64,000 nt of DNA from Streptomyces sp. YPW6. Lineage in GTDB: Bacteria > Actinomycetota > Actinomycetes > Streptomycetales > Streptomycetaceae. The stretch covers positions 7,103,001 through 7,167,000 of the forward strand of contig NZ_CP076457.1 in assembly GCF_018866325.1 (NCBI RefSeq), read 5' to 3'. Position 1 is the stretch's first letter, and each line of letters starts with the position of its first letter. Under the pieces are notes generated by a model, which worked only from the letters and a program-made list of their open reading frames with translations, had not been told where the DNA came from and made no database searches. The translations under genes were made by a program, and so were the position numbers. Positions 7,969-18,686 of this stretch are shown here, in pieces.

Positions 7969-8697
7969 ATGACTGACAGGCCCGTGGCCGAGGCGCCGGA
8001 CACGACCGCGCTGCTCCTGGAGACCACGTCGCTGGACGACTTCCTGCGTGCCCTCGCCCGAAGCGCCCTCGCCCTGGTGCAGGAGGCCGACGGCTGCGGC
8101 ATCACGCTGGAGAGGCTCGGGCGCCCCGTCACCGTCTCCAGCGTGGGGGCCGCCGCGACGAAGCTCGACGAGGCCCAGTACGGCCAGGACGACGGCCCGT
8201 GCCTCCAGGCGATGCGCACCGGCCGGGAGGTCAGCGTGCCCGACACCCTGCGGGAGAGCCGCTGGGCCGACTACCCCGCCTACGCCGCGGTCTGCGGTGC
8301 CCGCTCCTCCCTGTCCCTGCCGATCGCACCGCACAGCCACACGGCCGGCGCCCTCAACCTGTACGCACCCGTCCCGCACGCCTTCGACACGGCCGATCTG
8401 ACCGCGCTGAGGCTGCTCACCGCCCAGGCCACCGGGGCCATCGCGCTGGCCCAGCGCATCGCGGACACCGAGGAGTTCGCCGCGGACCTGGAGGCCGCCC
8501 TGCGCTCGCGCACCGTCATCGACCAGGCGATCGGCGTCGTGGTCGGCCAGCAGCGCTGCACCCCGGAGAAGGCGTTCGACGTCCTGCGTACCGCATCGCA
8601 GCACCGCAACATCAAACTGCGCGAGCTCTGCGCCGAGTTGATCGCGAGCATCACGGGTGAGGTCCCGCCGGAGGGCCGCATCCAGCCCCGGGCCTGA
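7969..8697 (+). CDS. GAF and ANTAR domain regulator, paralogue of the one at 6021
   Basis: 242 residues, about half identical by eye to the protein at 6021-6758 over its full length. The GAF domain carries YGQDDGPCLQAMRTGREVSV and RSSLSLPIAPHSHTAGALNLYAP. The ANTAR domain carries TVIDQAIGVVVGQQRCTPEKAFDVLRTASQHRNIKLRELC. The start at 7969 aligns with the paralogue (MTDRP against MTEDG); an ATG two codons upstream at 7963 is possible. The two genes point away from each other with the STAS gene between them, suggesting an old duplication. Confidence 0.9.
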   Translation: MTDRPVAEAPDTTALLLETTSLDDFLRALARSALALVQEADGCGITLERLGRPVTVSSVGAAATKLDEAQYGQDDGPCLQAMRTGREVSVPDTLRESRWADYPAYAAVCGARSSLSLPIAPHSHTAGALNLYAPVPHAFDTADLTALRLLTAQATGAIALAQRIADTEEFAADLEAALRSRTVIDQAIGVVVGQQRCTPEKAFDVLRTASQHRNIKLRELCAELIASITGEVPPEGRIQPRA

Positions 8698-8814
8698 TCT
8701 CCGGCCGCCGGGCCGGCGGCCAGGACCTCCCGTTCGCCGCGGTGCCCGTCGGGGCGGAGCCATGCGGTCGGCATACCCCGGGTGAGCCGCGTCTCACCCG
8801 GGCTCCACGCCTTG

Positions 8815-8836
8815 TCTATGCAACGAGTTGCATAGA
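8815..8836. promoter_or_regulatory. PadR operator palindrome
   Basis: Half-sites TCTATGCAAC (8815-8824) and GTTGCATAGA (8827-8836) form a perfect 10-bp inverted repeat around GA. It lies 11 bases before the padR-like start codon and touches its ribosome-binding site, so bound regulator would block its own expression. ATGCAAC-type half-sites are typical of PadR proteins. Confidence 0.8.
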
Positions 8837-8847
8837 AGGATCGGCGT

Positions 8848-9414
8848 ATGGCCCTCGACCACGCGATCCTCGTCTCCCTGCTGGAGCGGCCCGGCTCCGG
8901 CTACGAGCTGGCCCGGCGGTTCGAGCGGTCCATCGGCCACTTCTGGACCGCCACCCACCAGCAGATCTACCGCGTCCTGGGCCGCATGGTGGCCGACGGC
9001 CTCCTCCTGGTCCGGGAGGTGGAGCAGCAGGGCCGGCCGGACAAGAAGGAGTACTCCGTCACCGCGACCGGCCGCGCCGCCCTCACCGCGTGGCTGCACA
9101 AGCCGATCCAGCCGGAGAGCCTGCGGCACGATCTCGCCGTGAAGATCCGGGGCGCGGCCTTCGACGACCCGGCCGCCCTGATCGACGAGGTGGAGCGGCA
9201 CCGCCAGGTGCACCGCGACCGGCTCGCGCACTACCTCGCCGGGGAGCTGCGCGACTTCACCGGGCCCGACGCCCCCGCGCCGCAGGACGCGGGCCAGGAA
9301 CTCCAGCACGTCGTGCTGCGGGGCGGCATCGCGTACGAGCGCATGACGATCGCCTGGCTCGACGACGTCCTCGCCACGCTCCACCGGCTCGCCGCGGCGG
9401 GCCCCGGCGCCTGA
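8848..9414 (+). CDS. PadR family transcriptional regulator
   Basis: 188 residues. An N-terminal winged helix (MALDHAILVSLLERPGSGYELARRFERSIGHFW, QIYRVLGRMVADGLL) is followed by a C-terminal helical dimerisation domain of about 90 residues, as in PadR subfamily 1 (VirR-like). A perfect palindrome directly upstream is its probable operator. The acyl-CoA dehydrogenase gene 65 bases downstream is co-directional and its likely target, so the pair may form a ligand-responsive lipid or aromatic acyl-CoA catabolic unit. The inducer is unknown. Confidence 0.9.
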   Translation: MALDHAILVSLLERPGSGYELARRFERSIGHFWTATHQQIYRVLGRMVADGLLLVREVEQQGRPDKKEYSVTATGRAALTAWLHKPIQPESLRHDLAVKIRGAAFDDPAALIDEVERHRQVHRDRLAHYLAGELRDFTGPDAPAPQDAGQELQHVVLRGGIAYERMTIAWLDDVLATLHRLAAAGPGA

Positions 9415-9479
9415 ACGGTCCGCGGCCCGCCACCTCCGTACCACCGAAGAAACCCTCACCCACCCGGAAGGCACCTGCC

Positions 9480-11204
9480 ATGGCCGAGTCCGCGTCGCTC
9501 CTGTTCAACCCGCACACCTACGACCCCGCGCACTTCGACCCGGAGACGCGCAGGCTGCTCCGCGCCACCGTCGACTGGTTCGAGGCGCGCGGCAAGCGCC
9601 GGCTCATCGAGGACTACCGCTCCCGCGCCTGGCTCGGCGACTTCCTCGACTTCGCCGCGCGCGAGGACCTGTTCGCCACCTTCCTCACCCCCGCCTCCGC
9701 CGCGAACAAGGACGGCCGGCGCTGGGACACCGCCCGGATCGCCGCCCTCAACGAGATCTTCGGCTTCTACGGCCTCGACTACTGGTACGCCTGGCAGGTG
9801 ACCATCCTCGGTCTCGGCCCGGTCTGGCAGAGCGACAACGCCGAGGCCCGTACCCGGGCGGCCGACCTCCTCTCCCGGGGCGAGGTGTTCGCCTTCGGCC
9901 TCTCCGAGAAGGCCCACGGCGCCGACATCTACTCCACCGACATGCTGCTGACGCCGGACGGCGAGGGCGGCTTCCGGGCCTCCGGCTCCAAGTACTACAT
10001 CGGCAACGGCAACGCCGCCGGTCTCGTCTCCGTCTTCGGCCGCCGCACCGACGTCGAGGGCCCCGACGGCTACGTCTTCTTCGCCGCCGACAGCCGCCAC
10101 GAGGCGTACCGGCTCGTGAAGAACGTCGTCGACTCCTCCAAGTACGTCAGCGAGTTCCGCCTCGCCGACTACCCGGTCGGGCCGGCCGACATCCTGCACA
10201 CCGGCCGCGCCGCCTTCGACGCCGCGCTCAACACCGTCAACGTCGGCAAGTTCAACCTCTGCACCGCCTCCATCGGCATCTGCGAGCACGCGATGTACGA
10301 GGCCGTCACGCACGCGAGCAACCGCATCCTCTACGGCCGCCCCGTCACGGCCTTCCCGCACGTGCGCCGTGAGCTGACCGACGCCTACGTCCGGCTCGTC
10401 GGGATGAAGCTGTTCAGCGACCGCGCCGTCGACTACTTCCGCTCCGCCGGGCCCGACGACCGCCGCTACCTGCTCTTCAACCCGATGACGAAGATGAAGG
10501 TGACCACCGAGGGCGAGAAGGTCATCGACCTCATGTGGGACGTCATCGCCGCCAAGGGCTTCGAGAAGGACAACTACTTCGCCCAGGCCGCCGTCGAGAT
10601 CCGGGGCCTGCCGAAGCTGGAGGGCACGGTCCACGTGAACCTCGCGCTGATCCTGAAGTTCATGCGCAACCACCTCCTGAACCCCGTCGACCGCCCGGCC
10701 GTCCCGACCCGCCTCGACGCCGCCGACGACACGTTCCTCTTCCAGCAGGGCCCGGCGCGCGGCCTCGGCTCCGTACGCTTCCACGACTGGCGCCCCGCGT
10801 TCGACGCGTACGCCGAGGTGCCGAACGTCGCCCGCTTCCGCGAGCAGGCGAACGCCCTGTGCACGTTCGTCGAGACGGCGGCCCCCGACGAGGAGCAGAG
10901 CCGTGACCTCGATCTCCTCCTCGCGGTCGGCCAGCTCTTCGCGCTCGTCGTCCACGGCCAGCTGATCCTGGAGCAGGCCCGGCTGACCGGCCTGGACGAG
11001 GCGCTGCTGGACGAGCTGTTCGCCGTACTCGTCCGCGACTTCTCCGCGCACGCCGTCGAACTGCACGGCAAGGACTCCGCCACCGAGGCCCAGCAGAACT
11101 GGGCGCTGGCCGCGGTCCGCCGCCCCGTCGTCGACGCGGCCCGCTCGGCGCGGATCTGGGAGCAGGTCGAGGCGCTGTCGGGGGCGTACGAGATGGGGCA
11201 GTAG
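9480..11204 (+). CDS. acyl-CoA dehydrogenase family protein
   Basis: 574 residues, longer than the usual 380-400 of short/medium-chain enzymes, with an extra C-terminal helical region as in long-chain and acyl-CoA oxidase-like members. Visible family features are FGLSEKAHGADIYSTDMLL in the middle beta domain, YYIGNGNAAG, and C-terminal FAD/substrate helices around ILYGRPVTAFPHVRRELTDAY and DVIAAKGFEKDNY. It should oxidise an acyl-CoA or related thioester using FAD. The ATG at 9480 follows GGAAGGCACCTGCC. It is probably controlled by the PadR regulator just upstream and ends at a strong terminator. Confidence 0.85.
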   Translation: MAESASLLFNPHTYDPAHFDPETRRLLRATVDWFEARGKRRLIEDYRSRAWLGDFLDFAAREDLFATFLTPASAANKDGRRWDTARIAALNEIFGFYGLDYWYAWQVTILGLGPVWQSDNAEARTRAADLLSRGEVFAFGLSEKAHGADIYSTDMLLTPDGEGGFRASGSKYYIGNGNAAGLVSVFGRRTDVEGPDGYVFFAADSRHEAYRLVKNVVDSSKYVSEFRLADYPVGPADILHTGRAAFDAALNTVNVGKFNLCTASIGICEHAMYEAVTHASNRILYGRPVTAFPHVRRELTDAYVRLVGMKLFSDRAVDYFRSAGPDDRRYLLFNPMTKMKVTTEGEKVIDLMWDVIAAKGFEKDNYFAQAAVEIRGLPKLEGTVHVNLALILKFMRNHLLNPVDRPAVPTRLDAADDTFLFQQGPARGLGSVRFHDWRPAFDAYAEVPNVARFREQANALCTFVETAAPDEEQSRDLDLLLAVGQLFALVVHGQLILEQARLTGLDEALLDELFAVLVRDFSAHAVELHGKDSATEAQQNWALAAVRRPVVDAARSARIWEQVEALSGAYEMGQ

Positions 11205-11230
11205 CCGCAGCGCCGACACCGGCGCGCGGT

Positions 11231-11258
11231 GGGCCCGGAGGAGCACTCCTCCGGGCCC
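11231..11258 (+). terminator. terminator of the acyl-CoA dehydrogenase gene
   Basis: GGGCCCGGAGGAG (11231-11243) pairs perfectly with CTCCTCCGGGCCC (11246-11258) around CA, 27 bases after the stop codon. Confidence 0.85.
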
Positions 11259-11433
11259 CTTCCGGCGTCGCAGCGCCACCGGCCGGAGGATGGAGATCCA
11301 CCGGGCCGTCGCGCCTCGAACGCGCGCTGGAGGCGGTGGCGCCGGACAGGTCCGGGAGGGCGTCACCTCCGTTTGCGGGGTGGTGGACATCGCGTTTGAG
11401 TGGGAGGGCCCCCTCGCCGCCCCTGGAGCTGAC

Positions 11434-13983
<2,550 letters not shown>

Positions 13984-13986
13984 GCG

Positions 13987-14160
13987 ATGTCCCATCACCA
14001 CCACAAGTCCAACGAAGAGGTCGAGGGCGACCCGGACACCGGTCACAGCCGCGGAATGCCCCGCCGCCCGGACGAGAAGCGCCTCGACGAGCGCCTGGAG
14101 GAGGACCGCGAGGACATGGGCCTCGCCCCGGACAGGAAGAAGAAGACCGACCGGTATTAG
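13987..14160 (+). CDS. 57-residue charged protein coupled to the Clp ATPase
   Basis: A small gene with an excellent ribosome-binding site (AAGGAG, six bases before the ATG) lying across the end of the Clp ATPase gene. The protein starts with MSHHHHK and continues with Asp/Glu/Arg-rich sequence, ending KKKTDRY. No known domain is recognised. Tight coupling suggests an adaptor or substrate-like partner of the ATPase, which is inference only. The last base of its TAG stop is the first base of the adjacent IS5 element; the original target would have restored the same stop. Confidence 0.7.
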   Translation: MSHHHHKSNEEVEGDPDTGHSRGMPRRPDEKRLDERLEEDREDMGLAPDRKKKTDRY

Positions 14161-14175
14161 GCGCTGTTTCCCGGA

Positions 14176-15129
14176 TCATGTTCTGAGCCAGATGGCGAGG
14201 GCTGCGCGTGTGACGGTGCCGAGGTGGATGTAGGCGCGTTTGTCGTAGCGGGTGGCGACGGCCCGGAAGCTTTTGAGGCGGTTGATGGTGCGTTCGACGG
14301 TGTTGCGTTTCTTGTAGCGCTCGCTGTCGAAGCCGGTGGGTCGACCGCCTCGGGAGCCTCGGTTCTTGCGGTGTGCCTGCTGGTCGAGGCGTTCGGGGAT
14401 CGTGTGCGGGATGCCGCGTCGTCGCAGGTAGCGGCGGTTTCTGCGGGACGTGTATGCCTTGTCCGCCAGGACACGGTCGGGCCGGGTGCGAGGCCGGCCG
14501 ACTCCGGTTCGGGGCAGCGATACCTGTCCCAGCACCCGCTCGAGCTGGGGTCCGTCATCGTAGTGTCCGGGTGTCCGGGTGTCCGGGTGTCAGGACGAGG
14601 GCGAGGACGAGGGGTCGGCATCGCCCGTCGGCGACGAGGTGGATCTTGGTGGTGAATCCGCCGCGGGAACGTCCCAGGCATTCGCCGATCCGACCACCTC
14701 CTCCAGGCGGGCGGCCAGTTTCCGCAGTACCGGACCGACCTGGTTCGCCCCATGCCCGGCCCCCTTTTGAGGAACAGCGGCCGAAGGAGCCTTCCTCGCG
14801 CCGGCGGCGTGCTGGTGGGCTCGTACTGCTGTTGAGTCCACCGACACGCCCCAGTCGATCCTGCCCTCGGCATCCTCAGCTGCCTGAACACGGGACAGCA
14901 GCATCTGCCAGGCCCCATCGGCCGACCAGCGGCGATGCCGTTTGTAGACCGTCTCCCACGGCCCGAACCGCTCCGGCAGATCCCGCCACTGCACACCGGT
15001 CCGCACCCGGTAGAGAACCCCGTTGATCACCCGGCGATGGTCGCTCCATCGACCACCACGCACACCACCAGGAGGTAGGAACGACTCCAGCCGATCCCAC
15101 TCCGCATTCGTCAGATCCCCACGGCCCAT
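14176..15129 (-). pseudogene. IS5-family DDE transposase, frameshifted by an 8-bp repeat expansion
   Basis: The N-terminal part (from MGRGDLTNAEW, start 15129) contains the DUF4096-like domain and VSVDSTAVRAHQHAAG with the first catalytic Asp. A -1 slip at CAAAAGGGGG is the normal programmed shift and leads into GECLGRSRGGFTTKIHLV. That frame should run on from LVLTPGH into YDDGPQLERVLGQV, the frame of the C-terminal part (14535-14176) that carries LADKAYTSRRNR and VERTINRLKSFRAVATRYDKRA. Instead three full GTGTCCGG units plus a variant unit (14563-14594) add 16 bases, bringing a stop. The copy is probably inactive. Confidence 0.8.
14563..14594. repeat. 8-bp tandem repeat inside the IS5 transposase
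   Basis: GTGTCCGG occurs three times in a row, followed by the variant GTGTCAGG. Removing two units restores the transposase frame, so the tract is a slippage expansion and could in principle contract. Confidence 0.9.
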
Positions 15130-15186
15130 ACAGCCAGCCGGCCCCAACACCCCACCCGCGTCAGGAGATCCGAGAAACAGTGCCTA

Positions 15187-15438
15187 GACGGCATTTTCGA
15201 CCCTGCACTGGGCAGGAACCTTAAGCCACCGAAGCCGGGGCTCATCGGTCGATGATGCCGGCAAGTCGCAGAAGGCGACTGAGGAAGCCATCGAGCAGGC
15301 TGAAGAGCGCAAGACAACTGTCTCCAGGGCTCCTTCCACTGTTCAGAAGGTCGTGGACGGCCCGCAGGCCCCGGGGGGCTCACGGTCCTGCGGAAGCACT
15401 CGTCGCGGTAGCTATCGTGACAGCGAGAGGAGCGCAGC
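15187..15438. other. intergenic remnant, possible decayed coding sequence
   Basis: Two short plus-strand pieces in different frames read like natural protein: DGIFDPALGRNLKPPKPG near 15187-15240 and VDDAGKSQKATEEAIEQAEE from about 15248 on. They could be a degraded 3' end truncated by the IS5 insertion. The promoter of the gene at 15439 must also lie here. Nothing stronger is visible. Confidence 0.3.
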
Positions 15439-16425
15439 GTGTCAAACTCTGGCGGCGAGAACGGCGTGGTGCAGCAGGTCCGTGAGCTGTTGCGAAAATT
15501 CGCCGAGGACGGAGTCGTAGACCCATCCATTCTTGCGAATGCCGAAGTAGCCTCATGGGACCGAGTCACTCTCAAACGAGTCATGGTCGCGACGGCCCAA
15601 ATAATTCTCCGAATCCGCTGGGAAAATGGCCTGCCAACGGTAGAGGAAGTAGCCCCCAGAGACGTTTATTTCATCCCCAGGAGTGATCTCCTGGAAATGA
15701 CGAAGATGCTTCTGGGGGCAAAAAGTAGCGACGCCTTTGATGGGCAAGTAGCGAAGAAGCTTTCGCTGCCCAACCTGATGCGAATTATCATCGCTCTCTT
15801 CGCCGAGGAGTCCATTTCTGAGGAGGAAGAAGAATATCTTATTTCTTCGGCTGTCGACGTGTGCGAAGAATCCTTGCGTGACGGAAATATTCTTCGGAGA
15901 GGATTTGAGCTCGGCCCATGGGACATCAGCGAAATCGATATAGAAAATCTCGATCTTGTTGACATGGGTGGGATCATGGTGCCGTCCGCGCCGGGGATGT
16001 CATGCCTCCCAGTCGAGGTAGATGGTGAAATGCTCGCAGCTACGCTGGTCCAAGGTGACACCGCCCTTCAGCTTCAAGCATTCAACGCAAATTCGGCAAC
16101 CGTATGGAATGCTGTCCGTGCAGACATGATTTCCAAGATGCGCGCCCAGGGTAACTCAGCAGAAACGTGGGTCGACCGGGCAGGAATCGAGATCAGGGCT
16201 ACCATCTCGGTGGTGACGGAGCCCGGGGTAATCAGAGTCAGAGAAATCAGAGTTCTCGGGAGTGACGGCCCCGGATGGATGTTGCGAGCCGTGGTCAGCG
16301 GGGCGGGAGCTGCCGCCGGGGGCGACGATGGATGGGCCTACAAAACTTTCCTTGGAGCCGTCGTCGTCCCGGGTGCACTGTCAAGAAGGAGTGATGTAAT
16401 CCCGCTTTACGCACCAGCGATTTAA
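15439..16425 (+). CDS. DUF3710-domain protein with an N-terminal extension
   Basis: 328 residues. The C-terminal 150 fit DUF3710, an uncharacterised actinobacterial family: MVPSAPGMSCLPVEVDGE, TALQLQAFNANSATVWNAVRADM, then GPGWMLRAVVSGAGAAAGG and FLGAVVVPGALSRRSDVIPLY. The N-terminal 165 residues are helical, acidic and not recognised. The GTG start has GAGAGGAG upstream. Codon use is strikingly AT-richer than all neighbours (many ATT, AAA, GAA, AAT), showing recent acquisition. It is the first intact cargo gene of the island. DUF3710 genes normally sit in housekeeping loci near dut, so a mobile, extended version is unusual. Confidence 0.75.
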   Translation: MSNSGGENGVVQQVRELLRKFAEDGVVDPSILANAEVASWDRVTLKRVMVATAQIILRIRWENGLPTVEEVAPRDVYFIPRSDLLEMTKMLLGAKSSDAFDGQVAKKLSLPNLMRIIIALFAEESISEEEEEYLISSAVDVCEESLRDGNILRRGFELGPWDISEIDIENLDLVDMGGIMVPSAPGMSCLPVEVDGEMLAATLVQGDTALQLQAFNANSATVWNAVRADMISKMRAQGNSAETWVDRAGIEIRATISVVTEPGVIRVREIRVLGSDGPGWMLRAVVSGAGAAAGGDDGWAYKTFLGAVVVPGALSRRSDVIPLYAPAI

Positions 16426-16719
16426 TGCGACCTGCTCTATTGCGTCACAGTCCTTACGTCAATAGGGGTTGAATCGTGATGTCAGGTCGAACTTTACTCG
16501 CGCATCGATAGAAAGGGTTCAAGGGAGTTGGCAAGTCGGCGCTCACTGCTGGTCGTGGCGGGAAGTGTTGCCGCGGCATTCTCTATCGGGGCGGATTCTG
16601 CTAAATTCAATACTTTCAGCAAGATTCATGGTGCACCTGATGCCCCTCGGGGGCCCCTATGTCTTTGGTCAAGGGAAACGGGGGTGCGTCGAGTCGGTGA
16701 GCCGGGGGAGCATGGCGGG
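16426..16719. other. 294-bp gap, AT-richer, no convincing gene
   Basis: An open frame runs in from 16528 but lacks a ribosome-binding site and protein-like composition. Near 16638-16655, GCCCCTCGGGGGC could act as a weak hairpin. Confidence 0.3.
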
Positions 16720-17205
16720 GTGGCTGATCTGCTGTGGGATGACGTGAAGTGCTTCTTCGACCCGGACTTGATGGGGTCGTTGCCGGACGTGCGTGTCCCG
16801 GATGCCTCGGTGGAGGACTGGCAGACGGTCCTTGATCTTGTCGCGGAGAAGGGCTGGAAGTGCCAGTACTCCGAGGGAGAGACGGTGCTTCCAGTGCCCC
16901 GGGCGGAGGCCGTGCTGTCCCGCCCGGCTGATGCCGAGTGCCCGGACCTGCGGGTCTGGCCGACTGCCGACGTGCTGGCGATCTTCCGCTTCCATGCTGC
17001 CGAGGAAATCGACTTCGACGTCGACCTGCGGGAGTTGCAGGGCCAGGAGCGACTTGATGTGTTCTGCGACTTCCTCCGGGAGATCGGCCGACGGCTGGGC
17101 AAGCCCGTGCTGATGGACCCGGAAAGCGACTCCGGCCATCCGGTGCTCGGCTTCGACGTCGAGGCCGATCGAGTCGTCCTCCTCGCAGACCCGCAGGTCA
17201 GGTGA
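16720..17205 (+). CDS. hypothetical protein, possibly truncated at its 3' end by IS110
   Basis: 161 residues, acidic, starting at GTG 16720 (GGGGGAG about ten bases upstream). The sequence has alternating strands and helices, ADVLAIFRFHAAEEIDFDVDLRELQGQERLDVFCDFLREIGRRLG in the C-terminal half, and no known domain. Streptomyces genomes carry similar small proteins of unknown function, often in variable regions. The last few codons overlap the 3' end of the IS110 transposase gene, so the natural C-terminus may have been replaced by IS sequence. The longer frame from 16528 is less likely. Confidence 0.6.
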   Translation: MADLLWDDVKCFFDPDLMGSLPDVRVPDASVEDWQTVLDLVAEKGWKCQYSEGETVLPVPRAEAVLSRPADAECPDLRVWPTADVLAIFRFHAAEEIDFDVDLRELQGQERLDVFCDFLREIGRRLGKPVLMDPESDSGHPVLGFDVEADRVVLLADPQVR

Positions 17206-18403
17206 CCGCGGCCGACGGCTGCGGTTCATAGAAGGTCCCGTCGCGGAGCATTGCGAACAGGACGTCGGCCCTGCGGCGGGCGAGGCAGAGCAGGGCCTGG
17301 GTGTGGTGCTTGCCCTGGGCGATCTTCTTGTCGTAGTAGGCCCGCGATGCCGGGTCACCCAGAGCGGCGAACGCGGAGAGGAAGAAGGCCCGTTTGAGCT
17401 GCTTGTTTCCTCTCCTGGAGGGCTGTTCACCGCGGATCGACGACCCGGAACTGCGGGTCGCGGGTACGAGACCGGCGTAGGCGGCGAGGTGGCCGGCGGT
17501 CGGGAAGGTGCTGCCGTCGCCGACCTCGATCAGGATCCTGGCTCCGGTCCTGACGCCGACCCCCGGCATCGACGTCAGGACCTTCGAAAGAGGGTGGCCC
17601 TCCAGCAGTTCCTCGACCCGCCCGGCCAGCAGCTTGCGCTGATCGAGCACGGCCGCCAGTGAGGCGGCGAGGCTGGGGACGATCAGCGCGGCTGCCTCGG
17701 TGCCGGGGACGGCGACGGTCTGCTCGTCCAGCGCGGCGAAGATCTCCTCGACCAGCCGCTCGGCCATCCTCGGCGCCTTCGGCCGCAGCAGCGTGACCAG
17801 CCGCCGACGGCCCGCCTTGCGTATCTGTGCCGGTGAGCCGAACCGCTCCAGCAAGGCCAGGACGGCAGGGTGCTGCAACCGCGGTCCCAGGACCCGTTCC
17901 AGCGATGGATGGATCTGGGTCAGCAGGCCGTGCAGCCGATTGGCGACGCGGGTGGCCTCGCCGGCCAGGTCGTCGTCGAACCCGACGATCATCTCCAGCT
18001 CGGCGATCGTCTCGTCCTCGCCGTCGATCGCCCGCAGCGTGTGCGGCATCGCCCGGGCTGCGTCGGCGATGATGAACGCGTCCTTGGCATCGGTCTTGGC
18101 CTCGCCCGGGTAGAGGTCGGCGATCCGCCGCATTGTCAGCCCCGGCAGGTAGGCGACCGGGCAGCCCATGTCCCTCGCAACGGCCAGCGGCAGGGCGCCG
18201 ATGGAGGCCGGCTGGTCGACCACGACCAGCACTGTTCCGTGCTTGGCCTGGAGCTTCGTGAACAGCTCGCGGAGCTTGGGCTCGGTGTTGGGCAGCCGCT
18301 TGTCGAAGGCCTTCTTGCCGGCCGGGGTGACGGCGGTGGCGTGGTGTTCGCCCTTGCCGACGTCCAGGCCGAGGAAGACGTCGATGCCGCCGGTGTCGAT
18401 CAT
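17198..18403 (-). CDS. IS110-family transposase
   Basis: 401 residues, full length. The N-terminal DEDD RuvC-like domain begins FLGLDVGKGEHHATAV, continues VVVDQPASIGALPLAVA and EAKTDAKDAFIIADAAR, supplying the acidic residues. The C-terminal transposase_20 domain contains LTSMPGVGVRTGARILIEVGDGSTF and AAYAGLVPATRSSGSS, where the nucleophilic Ser is expected. IS110 elements have no clear inverted repeats, so exact ends are not visible. In this family a bridge RNA encoded in the non-coding end next to the gene directs target choice; for IS110-group members that is the upstream end, here roughly 18404-18650. Nothing suggests inactivation. Confidence 0.92.
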   Translation of the reverse strand: MIDTGGIDVFLGLDVGKGEHHATAVTPAGKKAFDKRLPNTEPKLRELFTKLQAKHGTVLVVVDQPASIGALPLAVARDMGCPVAYLPGLTMRRIADLYPGEAKTDAKDAFIIADAARAMPHTLRAIDGEDETIAELEMIVGFDDDLAGEATRVANRLHGLLTQIHPSLERVLGPRLQHPAVLALLERFGSPAQIRKAGRRRLVTLLRPKAPRMAERLVEEIFAALDEQTVAVPGTEAAALIVPSLAASLAAVLDQRKLLAGRVEELLEGHPLSKVLTSMPGVGVRTGARILIEVGDGSTFPTAGHLAAYAGLVPATRSSGSSIRGEQPSRRGNKQLKRAFFLSAFAALGDPASRAYYDKKIAQGKHHTQALLCLARRRADVLFAMLRDGTFYEPQPSAAVT

Positions 18404-18655
18404 GTGCAGGCCCCTCCATCACGCTTTCGTCCGGCCTTGCCTCGGCACCGAGCTGCCACATCCACGTTACGGAGAGCTCTTCCGGCTCGGGTGAAGTCGG
18501 TGCTCAAGCCCCTCATCAGCGGTCCGTCGACGCCTCCGGACCCGGTGACACCACCCCCCCGGATCATGAACAACAAGGGGGGGAAGTCATGCCGGACCCG
18601 AAGACCGGTAGCCCCATTGCGGAGCCATGAAGACGGTAACGGGGGGGGAGCTGCC
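18404..18655 (-). other. non-coding left end of IS110, possible bridge RNA locus
   Basis: No gene is visible. Established work on IS110-group elements places a structured bridge RNA in the region upstream of the transposase gene. The stretch has short inverted segments and a G/C-homopolymer-rich part (18556-18650), but I cannot fold it reliably by eye. Confidence 0.35.
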
Positions 18656-18686
18656 CCGAGTTTCGTAGAGTCCGATCTTGATTGGT

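Larger units (their letters stand above)
14160..15184 (-). mobile_element. IS5-family insertion sequence, copy A (transposase disrupted)
   Basis: A 1025-bp element. Imperfect terminal inverted repeats GGCGCTGTTTCCCGGATC and GGCACTGTTTCTCGGATC sit at the two ends. Both ends are flanked by TA (14158-14159 and 15185-15186), the IS5-type target duplication. It carries one transposase gene on the minus strand that should need one -1 frameshift, but a 16-bp tandem expansion destroys it. A nearly identical outer end of the same element lies inverted at 23631-23797. Confidence 0.85.

Noticed and set aside
16528..16719. N-terminal extension of the 161-residue hypothetical protein
   Set aside because: No ribosome-binding site at 16528, and the translated extension lacks the composition of the rest of the protein.
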